64,000 bases of DNA from Bizionia sp. M204 (GCF_023205095.1 NZ_CP046242.1:1043001-1107000); one strand, 5' to 3'; counted from the first letter of the stretch, positions 46,083-56,228 are shown. A program made the numbers and translations. Notes: generated by a model from the sequence alone, not told the origin.

Positions 46083-48911
46083 TTACTTGGGATTTCCAAA
46101 AATATCCAACTCCACAACTGGTTTTCCTAGTTTTTTAACTTCAGACCATTGTGTGGCTTTATCACCAACTATGACATAAATCATTTCAGGTTCCTGTAAA
46201 TATTTATTGATGATGTTTTTATAATCCTCCAAAGTCATGGCAATTAATGCTGCTTGATTCTTTTCAATATAATCATTGGAGTATCCATACTTACTAATAT
46301 TACGAAGGATAGCCAATTTAGCACCTAAACTTTCATAAGCACGTGTATTGGCTTTTAAAAGCTTGTTTTTGGTTAATTCAACGTCAGCTTCTGTAAAATT
46401 ATCAGCATAATTAGAAACCATATCTTGTATGATTTCCAATGATTTTAAAGTGGCATTGGCACGAACGCTAGATCGCACTGTAAAAGGAGCCACTTCCAAA
46501 CTAGTTCCAGTTCCAGAATAGGCGCCATAGGTATAGCCTTTTTCAATACGTAATGTTTGGAATAAACGACCGCTAGAACCACCACCTAAAATTTCATTTG
46601 CAAAGTCTAAACTTTGAGCATCGTCATTGGTTGCAGATAAAGCTAATTTCCCAATATTTAAAACGGATTGTTTAGAATCTGGAACATCAATAAAATAAAT
46701 GGTGTTTTTATTATTTTCCGAAGGTAATTGAAACGTTGGAATTTGTGGCGCTTGACCTTTCCAAGTATTTAAGGTTTCTAATACGCCTAATGTTTCAGAT
46801 TTTGACATAGCACCTGCAATATGAAAATTCGCATTTTCAGGAACTAAATTGCTGTAATATGCTTTCAAATCGTCTAAACTAATATTTTTAAACGATTCTA
46901 ACGTACCGTTTCCAGGAATAGCGGATGGATGGTTTTTACCATATAACAATTGGTTATAAGCCAAGCTGGCTATAGCATTTGGATTGGATTCTCTGTCTTT
47001 CAAACCAGTTTCCAAACCTTGCATAAGGCGCTTGTATTCGGCCTCGTCCCAACGTGGCTCTAGGATAATTTCCTTGACAAGTGCTATGGTTTCTTCAAAG
47101 TTTTTTTCTAAACAAGAACCTGTAATATGAAAATCCTCATTGGTACTATACATATTAATAGTGGCACCTAATAAACCAATAGCTTCTTCTAATTCTGCTG
47201 GCGTTTTATTGGCTGTACCTTCAAGCATTAAATTACTTAACATACTGGCAACACCTGCTTTATTTTTAGGATCTAATAGTTGTCCACCAGGAATAGTAAT
47301 GTCAAACTGTACTAATGGTGTTTCGTTGTTTTCTATACCAAAAACGCGCATGCCATTTTCTAAATTTCCAGTCCAAATGGCTGGCATTTTAAATTTTGGT
47401 AATTCGCCAAAAGCAGGTTCGCTTCTATCATATTTGCTAACTGTTTTTTCGTATTCAGCTTCTTCACCTTGACCAACTTCCTCGCTAGCTACGTCTTGTT
47501 TCACCTCTTCAATCCAAACCGTTGCTTCTTTAGCATCTAAAACCACTAAATCAAGTTGCCCTTTTGGCACAACACTGGTCATTACGTAATTTTTGTTTTT
47601 GATATATTGCTTGAAAACGCGCATAACATCATCTGCAGAAACTGCATTTGTAAGTTTAGCTGTTTTGGTAATATAGCTAGGGTCGCCTGCAAATTCATTA
47701 TCCTGACCTAATTGGAATGCTTTATTTAAAACCGTACTTACGCCTTGGTATAAATTGGTTTCCAATTCCGCTTTTATACGTTTTAAATCACGTTCATTGA
47801 CACCGTTTTTCTCAAAACGTATTAAACCTGAATCGATTGCTTTTTTAACAGTATCTAAATTAGTTTGCTCATTCGCTCTAACGCGAAACACAAATTCCCC
47901 AGCCAATTCGCTACTGTATTGGTATGTGCTGATGTTTGGTGCTAATTTTTGCTCTTCAACAACGACTTGATATAAAGGAGCGTTCTTACTCCCACTTAAC
48001 AATTGTCCTAGAATTTGGAGTGCGTAGGAATCTTTGTGATATTCCTCCACGGATGGAAATACCATGCGCAATTCAGGAAGTTTAGCGAAATTATCTTCAA
48101 AATATAAAGACTTTGTTTCAGCTAAAGTTACAGGTTGTGGTTGTAAGGATTCTACTTCAGGACCACTTGGAATTTCGCCAAACCATTTTTCGACTAACGT
48201 CTTGGTTTCTTCAAAATCAATATCACCTGCAATTACTAAAGTAGCATTGCTGGCTCCGTAATATTGATTGTAAAATTCTTTAACATCTTCTATGGTAGCC
48301 GCTTGTAAATCGGGTAAAGACCCTATAACCGTCCAGTTATATGGATGGCCTTCTGGATAGAGATTGGAGCGGATAATTTCATCTGTATATCCATAAGCAG
48401 CATTATCCACACGTTGGCGTTTTTCGTTTTTAACAACTTGTTTTTCACGTTCCAAGGCCGCTTTAGTAACCGTATTAATCATATAACCAAACCGATCAGA
48501 ATCTATCCATAAGATTTTTTCAAAAGCGTCTTTTGGAACAACTTCGTAATAAACCGTATAATCGTTGGAAGTTCCGCCATTACGACTTCCACCCCATTCC
48601 GGAATCATTTTTCTGTTAGCACCAACTGGTACATTTTCTGAATCATTAAAACTCATGTGTTCAAAGAAATGAGCAAAACCTGTTTTACCTGGTTTTTCGC
48701 GGTTGGAACCTACATGCATTATCGTTGCTACAGCAACAATTGGATCACTATTATCTTGATGAAGTATCACCTCTAGACCATTGTCTAAAGTAAATTTTTC
48801 GTAATCAATAGCGAAATCTTTTTCAATTTCTTGAACGGGTTCTTTGGGTTTTTCTTCGCATGACATACAAAAGATGAATAAAGCTATTAAGCTGTAAATT
48901 TTTGGTTGCAT
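46083..48911 (-). CDS. M16-family zinc metallopeptidase lipoprotein
   Basis: A 942-residue protein made of two tandem M16 halves. Lipoprotein signal LIALFIFCMSCEEKP. The inverted zinc motif HFFEH (GFAHFFEHMSFND) is at about residues 84-88, with the distal Glu in KNEKRQRVDNA; the second half (from about 500) lacks HxxEH and is the structural partner. The family degrades peptides in the periplasm. There is a low-complexity acidic linker (EEVGQGEEAEYEK) between the halves. Confidence 0.92.
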   Translation of the reverse strand: MQPKIYSLIALFIFCMSCEEKPKEPVQEIEKDFAIDYEKFTLDNGLEVILHQDNSDPIVAVATIMHVGSNREKPGKTGFAHFFEHMSFNDSENVPVGANRKMIPEWGGSRNGGTSNDYTVYYEVVPKDAFEKILWIDSDRFGYMINTVTKAALEREKQVVKNEKRQRVDNAAYGYTDEIIRSNLYPEGHPYNWTVIGSLPDLQAATIEDVKEFYNQYYGASNATLVIAGDIDFEETKTLVEKWFGEIPSGPEVESLQPQPVTLAETKSLYFEDNFAKLPELRMVFPSVEEYHKDSYALQILGQLLSGSKNAPLYQVVVEEQKLAPNISTYQYSSELAGEFVFRVRANEQTNLDTVKKAIDSGLIRFEKNGVNERDLKRIKAELETNLYQGVSTVLNKAFQLGQDNEFAGDPSYITKTAKLTNAVSADDVMRVFKQYIKNKNYVMTSVVPKGQLDLVVLDAKEATVWIEEVKQDVASEEVGQGEEAEYEKTVSKYDRSEPAFGELPKFKMPAIWTGNLENGMRVFGIENNETPLVQFDITIPGGQLLDPKNKAGVASMLSNLMLEGTANKTPAELEEAIGLLGATINMYSTNEDFHITGSCLEKNFEETIALVKEIILEPRWDEAEYKRLMQGLETGLKDRESNPNAIASLAYNQLLYGKNHPSAIPGNGTLESFKNISLDDLKAYYSNLVPENANFHIAGAMSKSETLGVLETLNTWKGQAPQIPTFQLPSENNKNTIYFIDVPDSKQSVLNIGKLALSATNDDAQSLDFANEILGGGSSGRLFQTLRIEKGYTYGAYSGTGTSLEVAPFTVRSSVRANATLKSLEIIQDMVSNYADNFTEADVELTKNKLLKANTRAYESLGAKLAILRNISKYGYSNDYIEKNQAALIAMTLEDYKNIINKYLQEPEMIYVIVGDKATQWSEVKKLGKPVVELDIFGNPK

Positions 48912-49026
48912 AGTGTTTAGTTTAGAGTTTAAAGATACTTAAACTCTATAAATGCAATCCGTAAGAAAGCGTTAAAATTATCTATAGCTTTGTAGTGACC
49001 TAAATAGAATGGAGCTAACCTTGATT

Positions 49027-50373
49027 CTAATTTATGAGGATTTTTTTGGTAATTGATTGATTTAAGTAGGAAACCTTAACAACATATAAACCAGAGCTTA
49101 ACGATGAAATATTTATGCTATTTACTTGAGGCGTTGTAGTTTGCTGTTTTACCAATTTACCGTTTACTGAATAGATATCAATATGGGCATTAGAATTTAA
49201 ATTTTTGATATACAAATAATCCGTTGCAGGATTTGGATACAATAAAATATCTAAATTTTGGGCAACCTCTTCCCTACTTAATGAGTTACAATCTGTTTCA
49301 TTAGCAACGAAATGTGAAGCACTATCAATTATCCAATTGGCTAAATAACTAGCTTGAACATCATCTACAAAAATACAAGTCAAATTAGCATTTCCTTCGG
49401 CATTGAAGCTTGAGATTCTATGATTTCTAGTGTTTCGGATATCTAACGTATTTAAATTGTTATTACCCAAACGTACAAATCGTAAATCATTGTTTGTAGA
49501 TATATCAATGTCTTCTAATAAGTTGTTGCTAGCATGTAACAAAAATAATTGAGGTGCATTAAAAAGCTCTAATTCCGCAATGTTATTATTTTCACAGATC
49601 AATCGTTTCAAGCCGCTATTAGCGCTTAAGTCCAATTCGGTAAACTGATTATTACTAATATCGACATAGGTAATATCAGAACATTGACTGAAAGAAATGG
49701 TATTTAAATTATTACCTGAACATAATAAGCTGCGCAAATCATGATTGCTTGAAATGTTTAAAACATTTAAATTATTAGTACCACAATTTAAAGATTCCAA
49801 TTCCTGATTATTTGTAACATTTAAAGTGTTTAAATTATTAGAATAACACGAAAGCACCTCAAGTTCTAAATTGTTTGAAACATTAAGTGTTGATAAATTA
49901 TTTAAACTACAAGCTAATAACTCTAAATTAGGAAGGTGGGAAACCGTTAATGTTTGTAATAAATTATTACTAACATATATTTCTTTAAGAAGGAGATTTT
50001 GAGAAATATTTAGTGTTTCAATACTGTTATTATCAATATCCAAAACTTCTAAAAAGGCATTATTAGATAAATCTAAAGTCGACAAATTATTAAAATAAGC
50101 ATTTAAATATTTTAGGTGAATAAAAGCTTCAATACCAGTTAAATCCGAAATGTTTTTATCATTAATATTCAAATTGTTTACTAATTCGGCATCACTATTT
50201 AGTATATTTCCAGTAAGGCCATTAGTATCAATACCTTGATTAATGAGCGCTTGTTCAAAATTTGAATCTGGAATAGCGGTTGTAGTTTGCGCATTGGAGA
50301 AACTAGCAAATAGAAACATCATGCAAAAAAACATGATAAACGTAAATTGAGATGTAGGTTTAATTAATGACAA
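49027..50373 (-). CDS. Leucine-rich-repeat protein with type IX secretion sorting domain
   Basis: A 448-residue surface or secreted protein. Signal peptide FIMFFCMMFLFASFSNAQ. The N-terminal block IPDSNFEQALINQGIDTNG is typical of flavobacterial LRR proteins; about 12 repeats of about 21 residues (pattern LxxLxxSNNxL) run from about 80 to 345. The C-terminal 75 residues are a Por/T9SS type A sorting signal (LYPNPATDYLYIKNL, GKLVKQQ, GLYVVKV, KKILIN). Repeats are well preserved. Binding partner unknown. Confidence 0.92.
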   Translation of the reverse strand: MSLIKPTSQFTFIMFFCMMFLFASFSNAQTTTAIPDSNFEQALINQGIDTNGLTGNILNSDAELVNNLNINDKNISDLTGIEAFIHLKYLNAYFNNLSTLDLSNNAFLEVLDIDNNSIETLNISQNLLLKEIYVSNNLLQTLTVSHLPNLELLACSLNNLSTLNVSNNLELEVLSCYSNNLNTLNVTNNQELESLNCGTNNLNVLNISSNHDLRSLLCSGNNLNTISFSQCSDITYVDISNNQFTELDLSANSGLKRLICENNNIAELELFNAPQLFLLHASNNLLEDIDISTNNDLRFVRLGNNNLNTLDIRNTRNHRISSFNAEGNANLTCIFVDDVQASYLANWIIDSASHFVANETDCNSLSREEVAQNLDILLYPNPATDYLYIKNLNSNAHIDIYSVNGKLVKQQTTTPQVNSINISSLSSGLYVVKVSYLNQSITKKILIN

Positions 50374-50549
50374 AATTTAAATAATTAATAGCGTTTGGTG
50401 CGTTAAATGTATTATTTAATTGTAGCTGAGTCTATTATATTCGTTATGTTAAACATAAAAATCGGTAATCGGCTAATTGGTTGTTATTTAACGCAAAAAT
50501 TGACCGATAATTAATTGTTAAATCCACGAACAGATTGTTTAAGGAATTG

Positions 50550-50557
50550 TATTTTTG
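50550..50557 (+). promoter_or_regulatory. -7 element TATTTTTG before the DUF3817 gene
   Basis: Exact TAnnTTTG match 25 bp before the ATG at 50582. It overlaps the TTG at 50555 that opens the longer frame, which rules that start out. Confidence 0.5.
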
Positions 50558-50581
50558 CAGCTAATTTTACAAACTGTTTAT

Positions 50582-50860
50582 ATGTTACCATTATTTCGCA
50601 TTATTGCTTTTTTAGAAGGTGTTTCTTATATTTTATTACTATTTATTGCTACACCAATAAAGTATCTATCAGACGATCCTCAATATGTTAAAATGTTAGG
50701 TATGCCACATGGTATATTATTTATTGCATACATTATATTAGCTATAGTAATTAGCAAAAAAATGGAATGGAGCAATAGTACTCTTGCTAAAGTTTTACTA
50801 GCCTCAATTATCCCATTTGGTACATTTTACGTGGAATACCATTACCTTAAGAAAGCTTAA
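50582..50860 (+). CDS. DUF3817 family integral membrane protein
   Basis: A 92-residue protein from the ATG at 50582 (MLPLFRIIAFLEGVSYILLL). Three hydrophobic helices; the FLEGVSYILLL start, the conserved GMPHGILFIAYI and the C-terminal SIIPFGTFYVEYHYLKK match DUF3817 (YdzA-like) proteins. Function unknown. The MscS-like channel follows after 5 bp, so the two are probably co-transcribed. Confidence 0.85.
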   Translation: MLPLFRIIAFLEGVSYILLLFIATPIKYLSDDPQYVKMLGMPHGILFIAYIILAIVISKKMEWSNSTLAKVLLASIIPFGTFYVEYHYLKKA

Positions 50861-50865
50861 AAAGT

Positions 50866-52113
50866 ATGCAAGATTTACAATGTTTAATTTATGATTATAG
50901 TGTAGCTGCAGGTTTATCTGAATCCTATGCGAAAGCTATTAATATGCTAGCTCTGTTAGTAGGTTTGCTTATTATAATTGTAATTGCGGATTTTGTTGCT
51001 CGTAAACTTTTAATAAATGTATTTAATAGTTTGGCGGCAAAGTCGAAAACTAATTTTGATGATTTATTAGTTAATCACAAAGCACCAAGAAACATTGCGC
51101 ATATTGTTCCCTTAATTATTACATTAAAACTCTTCCCTTTTGTTTTTTATGATTACCCCGAATTTGAAAGTCATATTATAGTATTAATTAAGGTTTATGG
51201 AATAGTTTTAACCGTATGGATTATTAGAAGTGTTTTACAAACCTTTGAATCTTATTTTAAAACCTTACCACGACTACGAGACAAACCTATAGATAGTTAC
51301 ATTCAAGTAGGCATGTTGTTTATTTGGATTATAGGTTTCGCATCCATTTTAGCGGTTGTAATTAATTTGTCCTTTCTTAAATTTTTCACCACTTTAGGTG
51401 CTGCATCAGCCATTCTTTTGTTGATTTTCAAGGACACCATTATGGGATTTGTTGCCAGTATTCAAGTGGCAATTAATGATTCTGTTCGTATTGGCGATTG
51501 GATTACTATGGAAAAATATGGAGCTGATGGGGATGTTATCGAGATTAACCTTTCCACGGTTCAAGTTCAAAATTTCGATTTAACAATTACCCATATTCCA
51601 ACATTTGCACTAATAACGGATTCGTTTACAAATTGGCGTGGTATGCAATCCTCGGGAGGAAGACGTATAAAACGATCTATCCTTTTAAAGGCGAAGAGCA
51701 TTCATTATTTAACAGATGAAAAAATTGAAAAACTGAAGGATATCCAGTTAATAACCGCGTATTTGAATCAAAGACAAAATGATATTGTTAATTTCAATAC
51801 ATCTAACGCCATTGATAAATCCACTTTAATAAATGGAAGGAATTTAACAAATTTAGGCGTATTTCGTAAATACATGCAAAGTTATATTGAAAACCATTCA
51901 GGAATCAATAAAGACATGATGATTATGGTACGTCAATTAGCACCTACCTCTCAAGGATTGCCTTTAGAGATTTATGCCTTTAGCGCCGATAAACGTTGGG
52001 CTAATTATGAATATATTATGTCAGATATTTTCGACCATGCTTTGGCTGCCGTTCCTTATTTTGATTTGGAAGTTTTTGAATTATCCACGGTAATTGGTAC
52101 TTCAAACCAATAG
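50866..52113 (+). CDS. Mechanosensitive ion channel of the MscS family (YbdG-like)
   Basis: A 415-residue channel. There are five hydrophobic helices in the first 190 residues; the pore-lining TM3-like segment LKFFTTLGAASAILLLIFKDTIMG is followed by the MscS beta domain (NDSVRIGDWITMEKYGADGD then HIPTFALITDSFTNWRGM). The C-terminal part is longer than in MscS and resembles YbdG/YnaI-type proteins. It protects against osmotic downshock in the family. Confidence 0.9.
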   Translation: MQDLQCLIYDYSVAAGLSESYAKAINMLALLVGLLIIIVIADFVARKLLINVFNSLAAKSKTNFDDLLVNHKAPRNIAHIVPLIITLKLFPFVFYDYPEFESHIIVLIKVYGIVLTVWIIRSVLQTFESYFKTLPRLRDKPIDSYIQVGMLFIWIIGFASILAVVINLSFLKFFTTLGAASAILLLIFKDTIMGFVASIQVAINDSVRIGDWITMEKYGADGDVIEINLSTVQVQNFDLTITHIPTFALITDSFTNWRGMQSSGGRRIKRSILLKAKSIHYLTDEKIEKLKDIQLITAYLNQRQNDIVNFNTSNAIDKSTLINGRNLTNLGVFRKYMQSYIENHSGINKDMMIMVRQLAPTSQGLPLEIYAFSADKRWANYEYIMSDIFDHALAAVPYFDLEVFELSTVIGTSNQ

Positions 52114-52206
52114 AAATTATGTTAAATAAATCAAAAAACAGAGATTGAAACATCTATAACCTGCATCTAGTCGTAATTATATTGAACTAAAAACTTAACT
52201 ATAATT

Positions 52207-53046
52207 ATGATTAAAAAAATTTCAATTCTTGTATTTACAAGTGTCGTAGTCATGTCCTGTGTTTCAAAAAAGAAATATGTTGCTTTACAACAGGAAAATG
52301 GCGAATTAACAAGTGAACTTCAAAAAACACGAGTTGCTAAAGAAGATTTAGAAAATAAATTCGCCGAAATTCAAGCGCGAATAGACACTTACAATTCCAA
52401 ATTAAATCAATTAACCGAAGAAAATGATGCCAAATTTGTTTCCGTTGGAGATGATATGATTATCTCTAATGATACACGTAAGCAAATGAATGAGACCTTG
52501 AAACATGTGGATCCTGTGGCATTACAAAATGCGGAAACATTAAAAGACTCCATGAATTTAGCTGTTGGTTACAATTTGCGTAAATCCATGGACACAAGCA
52601 GCTTAAATGAAGATGATGATATTGCCATTAATATAGATGAGACGGTAGTTATGATTTCCATTTCGGATAAATTATTATTTAATACCGCTAGTTATAAAGT
52701 GAGCAATAAGGCCAATAATATTTTACAAAAATTAGCCGATGTTATCAATTCAGAACCAAGTATTGAGGTTATGGTTGAAGGACACACAGATGCTAGAAGT
52801 ATTAATACAGGGGCTGTTAAAGACAATTGGGACTTGAGTGTATTACGTGCAACATCAGTTGTTCGAAAATTACAAAAGGATTATAATGTTGCTCCTGAAA
52901 AACTAATTGCTTCTGGTAGAAGTTTTTACTTACCTGTTGCCGAAAATGATTCGGCAGATGGGCGTTCTAAAAACAGACGTACACGTATCATTATTTTACC
53001 AAATATCAATAAGTTTTTTGCCTTAATGGCATCAAACGACGAATAA
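52207..53046 (+). CDS. OmpA-family lipoprotein with coiled coil
   Basis: A 279-residue envelope protein. Lipoprotein signal SILVFTSVVVMSCVSKK, a coiled coil from about 25 to 75, then the OmpA C-terminal domain at about 150-270 (EVMVEGHTDARSINTGA, DNWDLSVLRATSVVRKL and a SADGRSKNRRTRIIILP end), which binds peptidoglycan. It probably links the outer membrane to the cell wall. A terminator follows. Confidence 0.9.
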   Translation: MIKKISILVFTSVVVMSCVSKKKYVALQQENGELTSELQKTRVAKEDLENKFAEIQARIDTYNSKLNQLTEENDAKFVSVGDDMIISNDTRKQMNETLKHVDPVALQNAETLKDSMNLAVGYNLRKSMDTSSLNEDDDIAINIDETVVMISISDKLLFNTASYKVSNKANNILQKLADVINSEPSIEVMVEGHTDARSINTGAVKDNWDLSVLRATSVVRKLQKDYNVAPEKLIASGRSFYLPVAENDSADGRSKNRRTRIIILPNINKFFALMASNDE

Positions 53047-53079
53047 TTAGCTAATATTTTTTTATTAGTCCATATTAAA

Positions 53080-53106
53080 GGCTGCCTACTTTGGCAGTCT
53101 TTTTTA
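53080..53106 (+). terminator. Intrinsic terminator after the OmpA-like gene
   Basis: GGCTGCC (53080-53086) and GGCAGTC (53093-53099) pair with one wobble around a 6-base loop, followed by T6 (53100-53105). It lies inside the over-long reading frame of the next gene. Confidence 0.75.
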
Positions 53107-53126
53107 TTTTGTTTATTTGTATTACT

Positions 53127-53939
53127 ATGCATTCAGAATTAGACTCAATAGAACAGCAATATCAAGGCTATAAACAAACACCCGCTTTGTGGCTGGAATC
53201 GGCTATTATGGAAATTTCACAATTAACCTTACCCAACAATTCAATAGATTCTTATATTAAAACCTTACCCAAGAATTTACGTCTAGGAAAACGTGTGGAA
53301 CAGTTTGTTTTTAATGAACTGGAACAAAATGACGCGGTTTCCATATTAGTTGAAAATATTCAAATACAAGAACTAAAGCAAACTATTGGCGAACTAGATG
53401 CTATAATTACTTTAAATAACGAACCAATTCATTTAGAAATTGTCTATAAATTTTATGTGTATGATGACTCTGTAGGAATTTCAGAAACAGATCATTTTAT
53501 TGGACCTAACAGAAAAGATAGTCTCGTTGAAAAACTTACCAAGCTAAAAAACAAGCAGCTTCCACTACTCTATAAGCCGCAAACGAAAACATTACTGGCA
53601 AATTTAAAATTGGATGTGAGTAAGATTCAGCAAAAAGTTTGTTTTAAAGCACAATTATTTTTGCCCTATAAAAAAGAAATTATGCTAAAGGAATTAAATC
53701 CAGATTGTATTGTGGGCATTTACTTAAGAAAAGAACAAGTAGCGACATTTGAAACCTGTAGTTTCTTTTTTCCGAGTAAACCGGATTGGTTAATTCAGCC
53801 GCACCACGCTGTAAATTGGATAGATTATGAGGCTTCGCAGGAAGACCTGAATAGAATTTATATTGAAAAAAATTCAGCCTGTTGTTGGATAAAACAGGCT
53901 GATGATTCTATTATAAAAAGTTTTATTGTATGGTGGTAA
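53127..53939 (+). CDS. DUF1853 family protein
   Basis: A 270-residue protein from the ATG at 53127; the longer frame starting with TTG at 53091 overlaps the preceding terminator. LGKRVEQFVFNELEQ, the strand pair with HLEIVYKFYVYDD, and HHAVNWIDYEASQEDL match DUF1853. The pattern of acidic residue, EIVYKFY strand and helices resembles the PD-(D/E)xK nuclease fold, an inference. Role unknown. Convergent with the helicase gene (6 bp apart). Confidence 0.78.
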   Translation: MHSELDSIEQQYQGYKQTPALWLESAIMEISQLTLPNNSIDSYIKTLPKNLRLGKRVEQFVFNELEQNDAVSILVENIQIQELKQTIGELDAIITLNNEPIHLEIVYKFYVYDDSVGISETDHFIGPNRKDSLVEKLTKLKNKQLPLLYKPQTKTLLANLKLDVSKIQQKVCFKAQLFLPYKKEIMLKELNPDCIVGIYLRKEQVATFETCSFFFPSKPDWLIQPHHAVNWIDYEASQEDLNRIYIEKNSACCWIKQADDSIIKSFIVWW

Positions 53940-53944
53940 ACACG

Positions 53945-55504
53945 CTAATCTTCAGGCGGTTTTCCATGAACTTTTAGATATACTTCATCAAAATTACTAC
54001 GCAAATAAGCCCGTAATTTTTTACGATAATCATCCTTTAACCATTCCACAAAATTAAAGGTACTCTTGCTAATACACTTCGTGTAGCGGTGAATGCGATA
54101 ATCAATATCATCACCTAGTTGTTTTGCTAAATCTAATGCATCCCATAAATCCTCACTGTTTTCCACACAAATTTTTGCATGATGTTCTATGGAGCGTTCA
54201 AGAACTACTTTGGAGGATTCACCAGCTCTTACCGCTGCTATATATGTTTTTTTTATATCGAAATAAACGTCTTCTGACTTGGCAAATGCTTCACGCAAAT
54301 CATCCGGCATTTCATATCTGAAATTTTCCTCAATTTCTTCATCCGCTAAAATACCATCTAAATAGAAATTTGGCGATCTAAAAATACGATGCCAATCTAA
54401 ATCTGCTCCCCAAGGACCAAAACGATGTAAATTGTTGCCTAAATCTAATACCGTAAACTTGCTCTTATTTTTTAATATTCGCGAACCTCTACCAATCATC
54501 TGGTAATATAAGGTAAGGGATTTTGTGGCACGATTTAAAATAATGGCATCAACGGTTGGCTCATCAAACCCTGTGGTTAAGATACTAACTGATGTTAAAA
54601 TTGCATCCGGTGTTTCCTTAAACCATTTTAATATTTTTTTGCGTTCTTTTTTGGTGTTTGTATTATCCAAGTGTGCTACGGGATATCCTGCTATTCTAAA
54701 GGTGTCATATACATGCAAGGATGTATTAATACCATTATTAAAAATTAAGGTTTTCTTTCCCTTTGCACGCTCTTCATAAGCTTGAAGTAACTTGGAAAGC
54801 ATATCATTATTGGTGTATAAATCTTCAGAAGATTTTACCGTATAGTCACCATTAGCACCAACAACTAAAGATGTTAATCCTACATTATAACTGTAGACTT
54901 CCGCTTTTGCTAAAAATTCATTTTCAATAAGGGATTCAATGCTCTCACCTACAATTAATTCATCGTAATTGTCCTTCATTGGTAATTTAATGTTGGAACT
55001 TAAAGGTGTAGCTGTAACGCCCAAAATAAAGGATTTTTCAAAAAACTTAAATAGTTTTGTAAACGAGTTATAATGAGCTTCATCAATAATAACCAAACCA
55101 ATATCTGAAATATCCAGTTTATCTTCGTTTAAACGGTTATTTAATGTTTCAACCATAGCAACAAAACAACTGTATTGTGCTTGGTCGTCCAGGTTGGCTT
55201 TACTGTTAACTACTTTATTCTCCACACCAAACTCGGTAAGCATACCAGAGGTTTGACGGCACAACTCAATTCGGTGAGTCATTACCAATACCTTCTTTTT
55301 GTGGTGTTTTAAATACTGTCTTACTATTTCCGAGAAAATAACGGTTTTACCACCTCCCGTTGGTAGTTGATATAGTAAATGGTAGTCTTCAGGTGCTTCT
55401 TCAAAACTTTTAAAAATCTTGTTGATAGCCCCTTTTTGATAACTATATAGGTTTTTACCTTCTTTTCTGTCTGCTAATTCTGATAATGAAATACTCGTGC
55501 TCAT
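53945..55504 (-). CDS. Superfamily 2 DEAH-type helicase, restriction-enzyme-subunit-like
   Basis: A 519-residue DNA/RNA helicase from the ATG at 55504. Motif I is PTGGGKTVIFSE, Ia VMTHRIELCRQ, motif II IDEAHYN, motif III VTATPL, motif V TGFDEPTVDAII and motif VI QMIGRGSRI. This is the ResIII-like superfamily 2 core (similar to YejH/RadD or Irc3-type proteins) with a 130-residue C-terminal tail of unknown fold. No restriction or modification gene is nearby. A good promoter lies 17-46 bp upstream, excluding the longer frame from 55540. Confidence 0.88.
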   Translation of the reverse strand: MSTSISLSELADRKEGKNLYSYQKGAINKIFKSFEEAPEDYHLLYQLPTGGGKTVIFSEIVRQYLKHHKKKVLVMTHRIELCRQTSGMLTEFGVENKVVNSKANLDDQAQYSCFVAMVETLNNRLNEDKLDISDIGLVIIDEAHYNSFTKLFKFFEKSFILGVTATPLSSNIKLPMKDNYDELIVGESIESLIENEFLAKAEVYSYNVGLTSLVVGANGDYTVKSSEDLYTNNDMLSKLLQAYEERAKGKKTLIFNNGINTSLHVYDTFRIAGYPVAHLDNTNTKKERKKILKWFKETPDAILTSVSILTTGFDEPTVDAIILNRATKSLTLYYQMIGRGSRILKNKSKFTVLDLGNNLHRFGPWGADLDWHRIFRSPNFYLDGILADEEIEENFRYEMPDDLREAFAKSEDVYFDIKKTYIAAVRAGESSKVVLERSIEHHAKICVENSEDLWDALDLAKQLGDDIDYRIHRYTKCISKSTFNFVEWLKDDYRKKLRAYLRSNFDEVYLKVHGKPPED

Positions 55505-55520
55505 AAATTTTTCCAATGCG

Positions 55521-55550
55521 CAAAAATACGTTCTTTTCAAGGTTATTCAA
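55521..55550 (-). promoter_or_regulatory. Promoter of the superfamily 2 helicase gene
   Basis: On the minus strand TTG (55550-55548), 19-base spacer, TATTTTTG (55528-55521). Places the start codon at 55504, not 55540. Confidence 0.6.
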
Positions 55551-55603
55551 GAATTTTTTAGAAATAATTACAGAAACTTTTTCAACAACCATAGTTTAAA
55601 ACT

Positions 55604-55611
55604 TATTTTTG
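55604..55611 (+). promoter_or_regulatory. -7 element TATTTTTG before the pseudouridine synthase gene
   Basis: Exact TAnnTTTG match; it overlaps the TTG at 55609 that opens the longer frame, so translation starts at ATG 55639 or 55645. Confidence 0.5.
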
Positions 55612-55638
55612 CGACCTCATAGCGTTTTCCTATTTTAT

Positions 55639-56226
55639 ATGTACATGTCAAATTCGCCAATTCAACATTTTAAACTTTTTAAACCCTATGGTTTTATTAG
55701 TCAGTTTATTATTAATGGTAAACAAAAACGTAACAAACGTTTATTGGGTGAATTATATAACTTCCCAGAAGGCACCATGGCAATTGGTCGTTTAGATGAA
55801 AACTCGGAAGGCTTGTTATTACTTACTACTGAAGGCCAAATTAGTACATTTATTACTAGTAGTAAAATAGAAAAAGAATATTATGTACAAGTGGATGGCA
55901 TCATAACGCCTGAAGCCATGCATATTTTAGAAACTGGAGTTTCAATTACAGTGAACGGTAAACCGTATGTTACCAAACCTGGAAAAGCATTTATATTAGA
56001 AGCAACGCCCGATTTTCCTGAACGTGGAAAGAAAATCCGTGATGCACGCCATGGACCTACTACATGGATTTCCATAACGATTACTGAAGGAAAGTTTAGA
56101 CAAGTACGGAAAATGACATCTGCTGTGGGCTTCCCAACATTGCGATTGGTTCGAGTGCGTGTAGGAACCATTACGCTAGGAGCATTAAAAATGGGCGATG
56201 TTGAAACGTTGGAAACTATCCAATAA
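55639..56226 (+). CDS. Pseudouridine synthase of the RsuA/RluB/E/F family
   Basis: A 195-residue enzyme from the ATG at 55639 (MYMSNSP); ATG 55645 is equally possible. FKPYGFISQF is the N-terminal core, AIGRLDENSEGLLLLTTEG contains the catalytic Asp in GRLDxxSEGLL, and KFRQVRKMTSAVGFPTLRLVRVRVG is the C-terminal hallmark (quoted in part). No S4 domain precedes it, as in RluE. Target uridine in rRNA is not assignable by eye. Confidence 0.9.
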   Translation: MYMSNSPIQHFKLFKPYGFISQFIINGKQKRNKRLLGELYNFPEGTMAIGRLDENSEGLLLLTTEGQISTFITSSKIEKEYYVQVDGIITPEAMHILETGVSITVNGKPYVTKPGKAFILEATPDFPERGKKIRDARHGPTTWISITITEGKFRQVRKMTSAVGFPTLRLVRVRVGTITLGALKMGDVETLETIQ

Positions 56227-56228
56227 AA

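Noticed and set aside
53945-55504. Restriction-modification or defence helicase
   Set aside because: ResIII-type core but no nuclease, methylase or specificity gene nearby; it stands alone between core genes.
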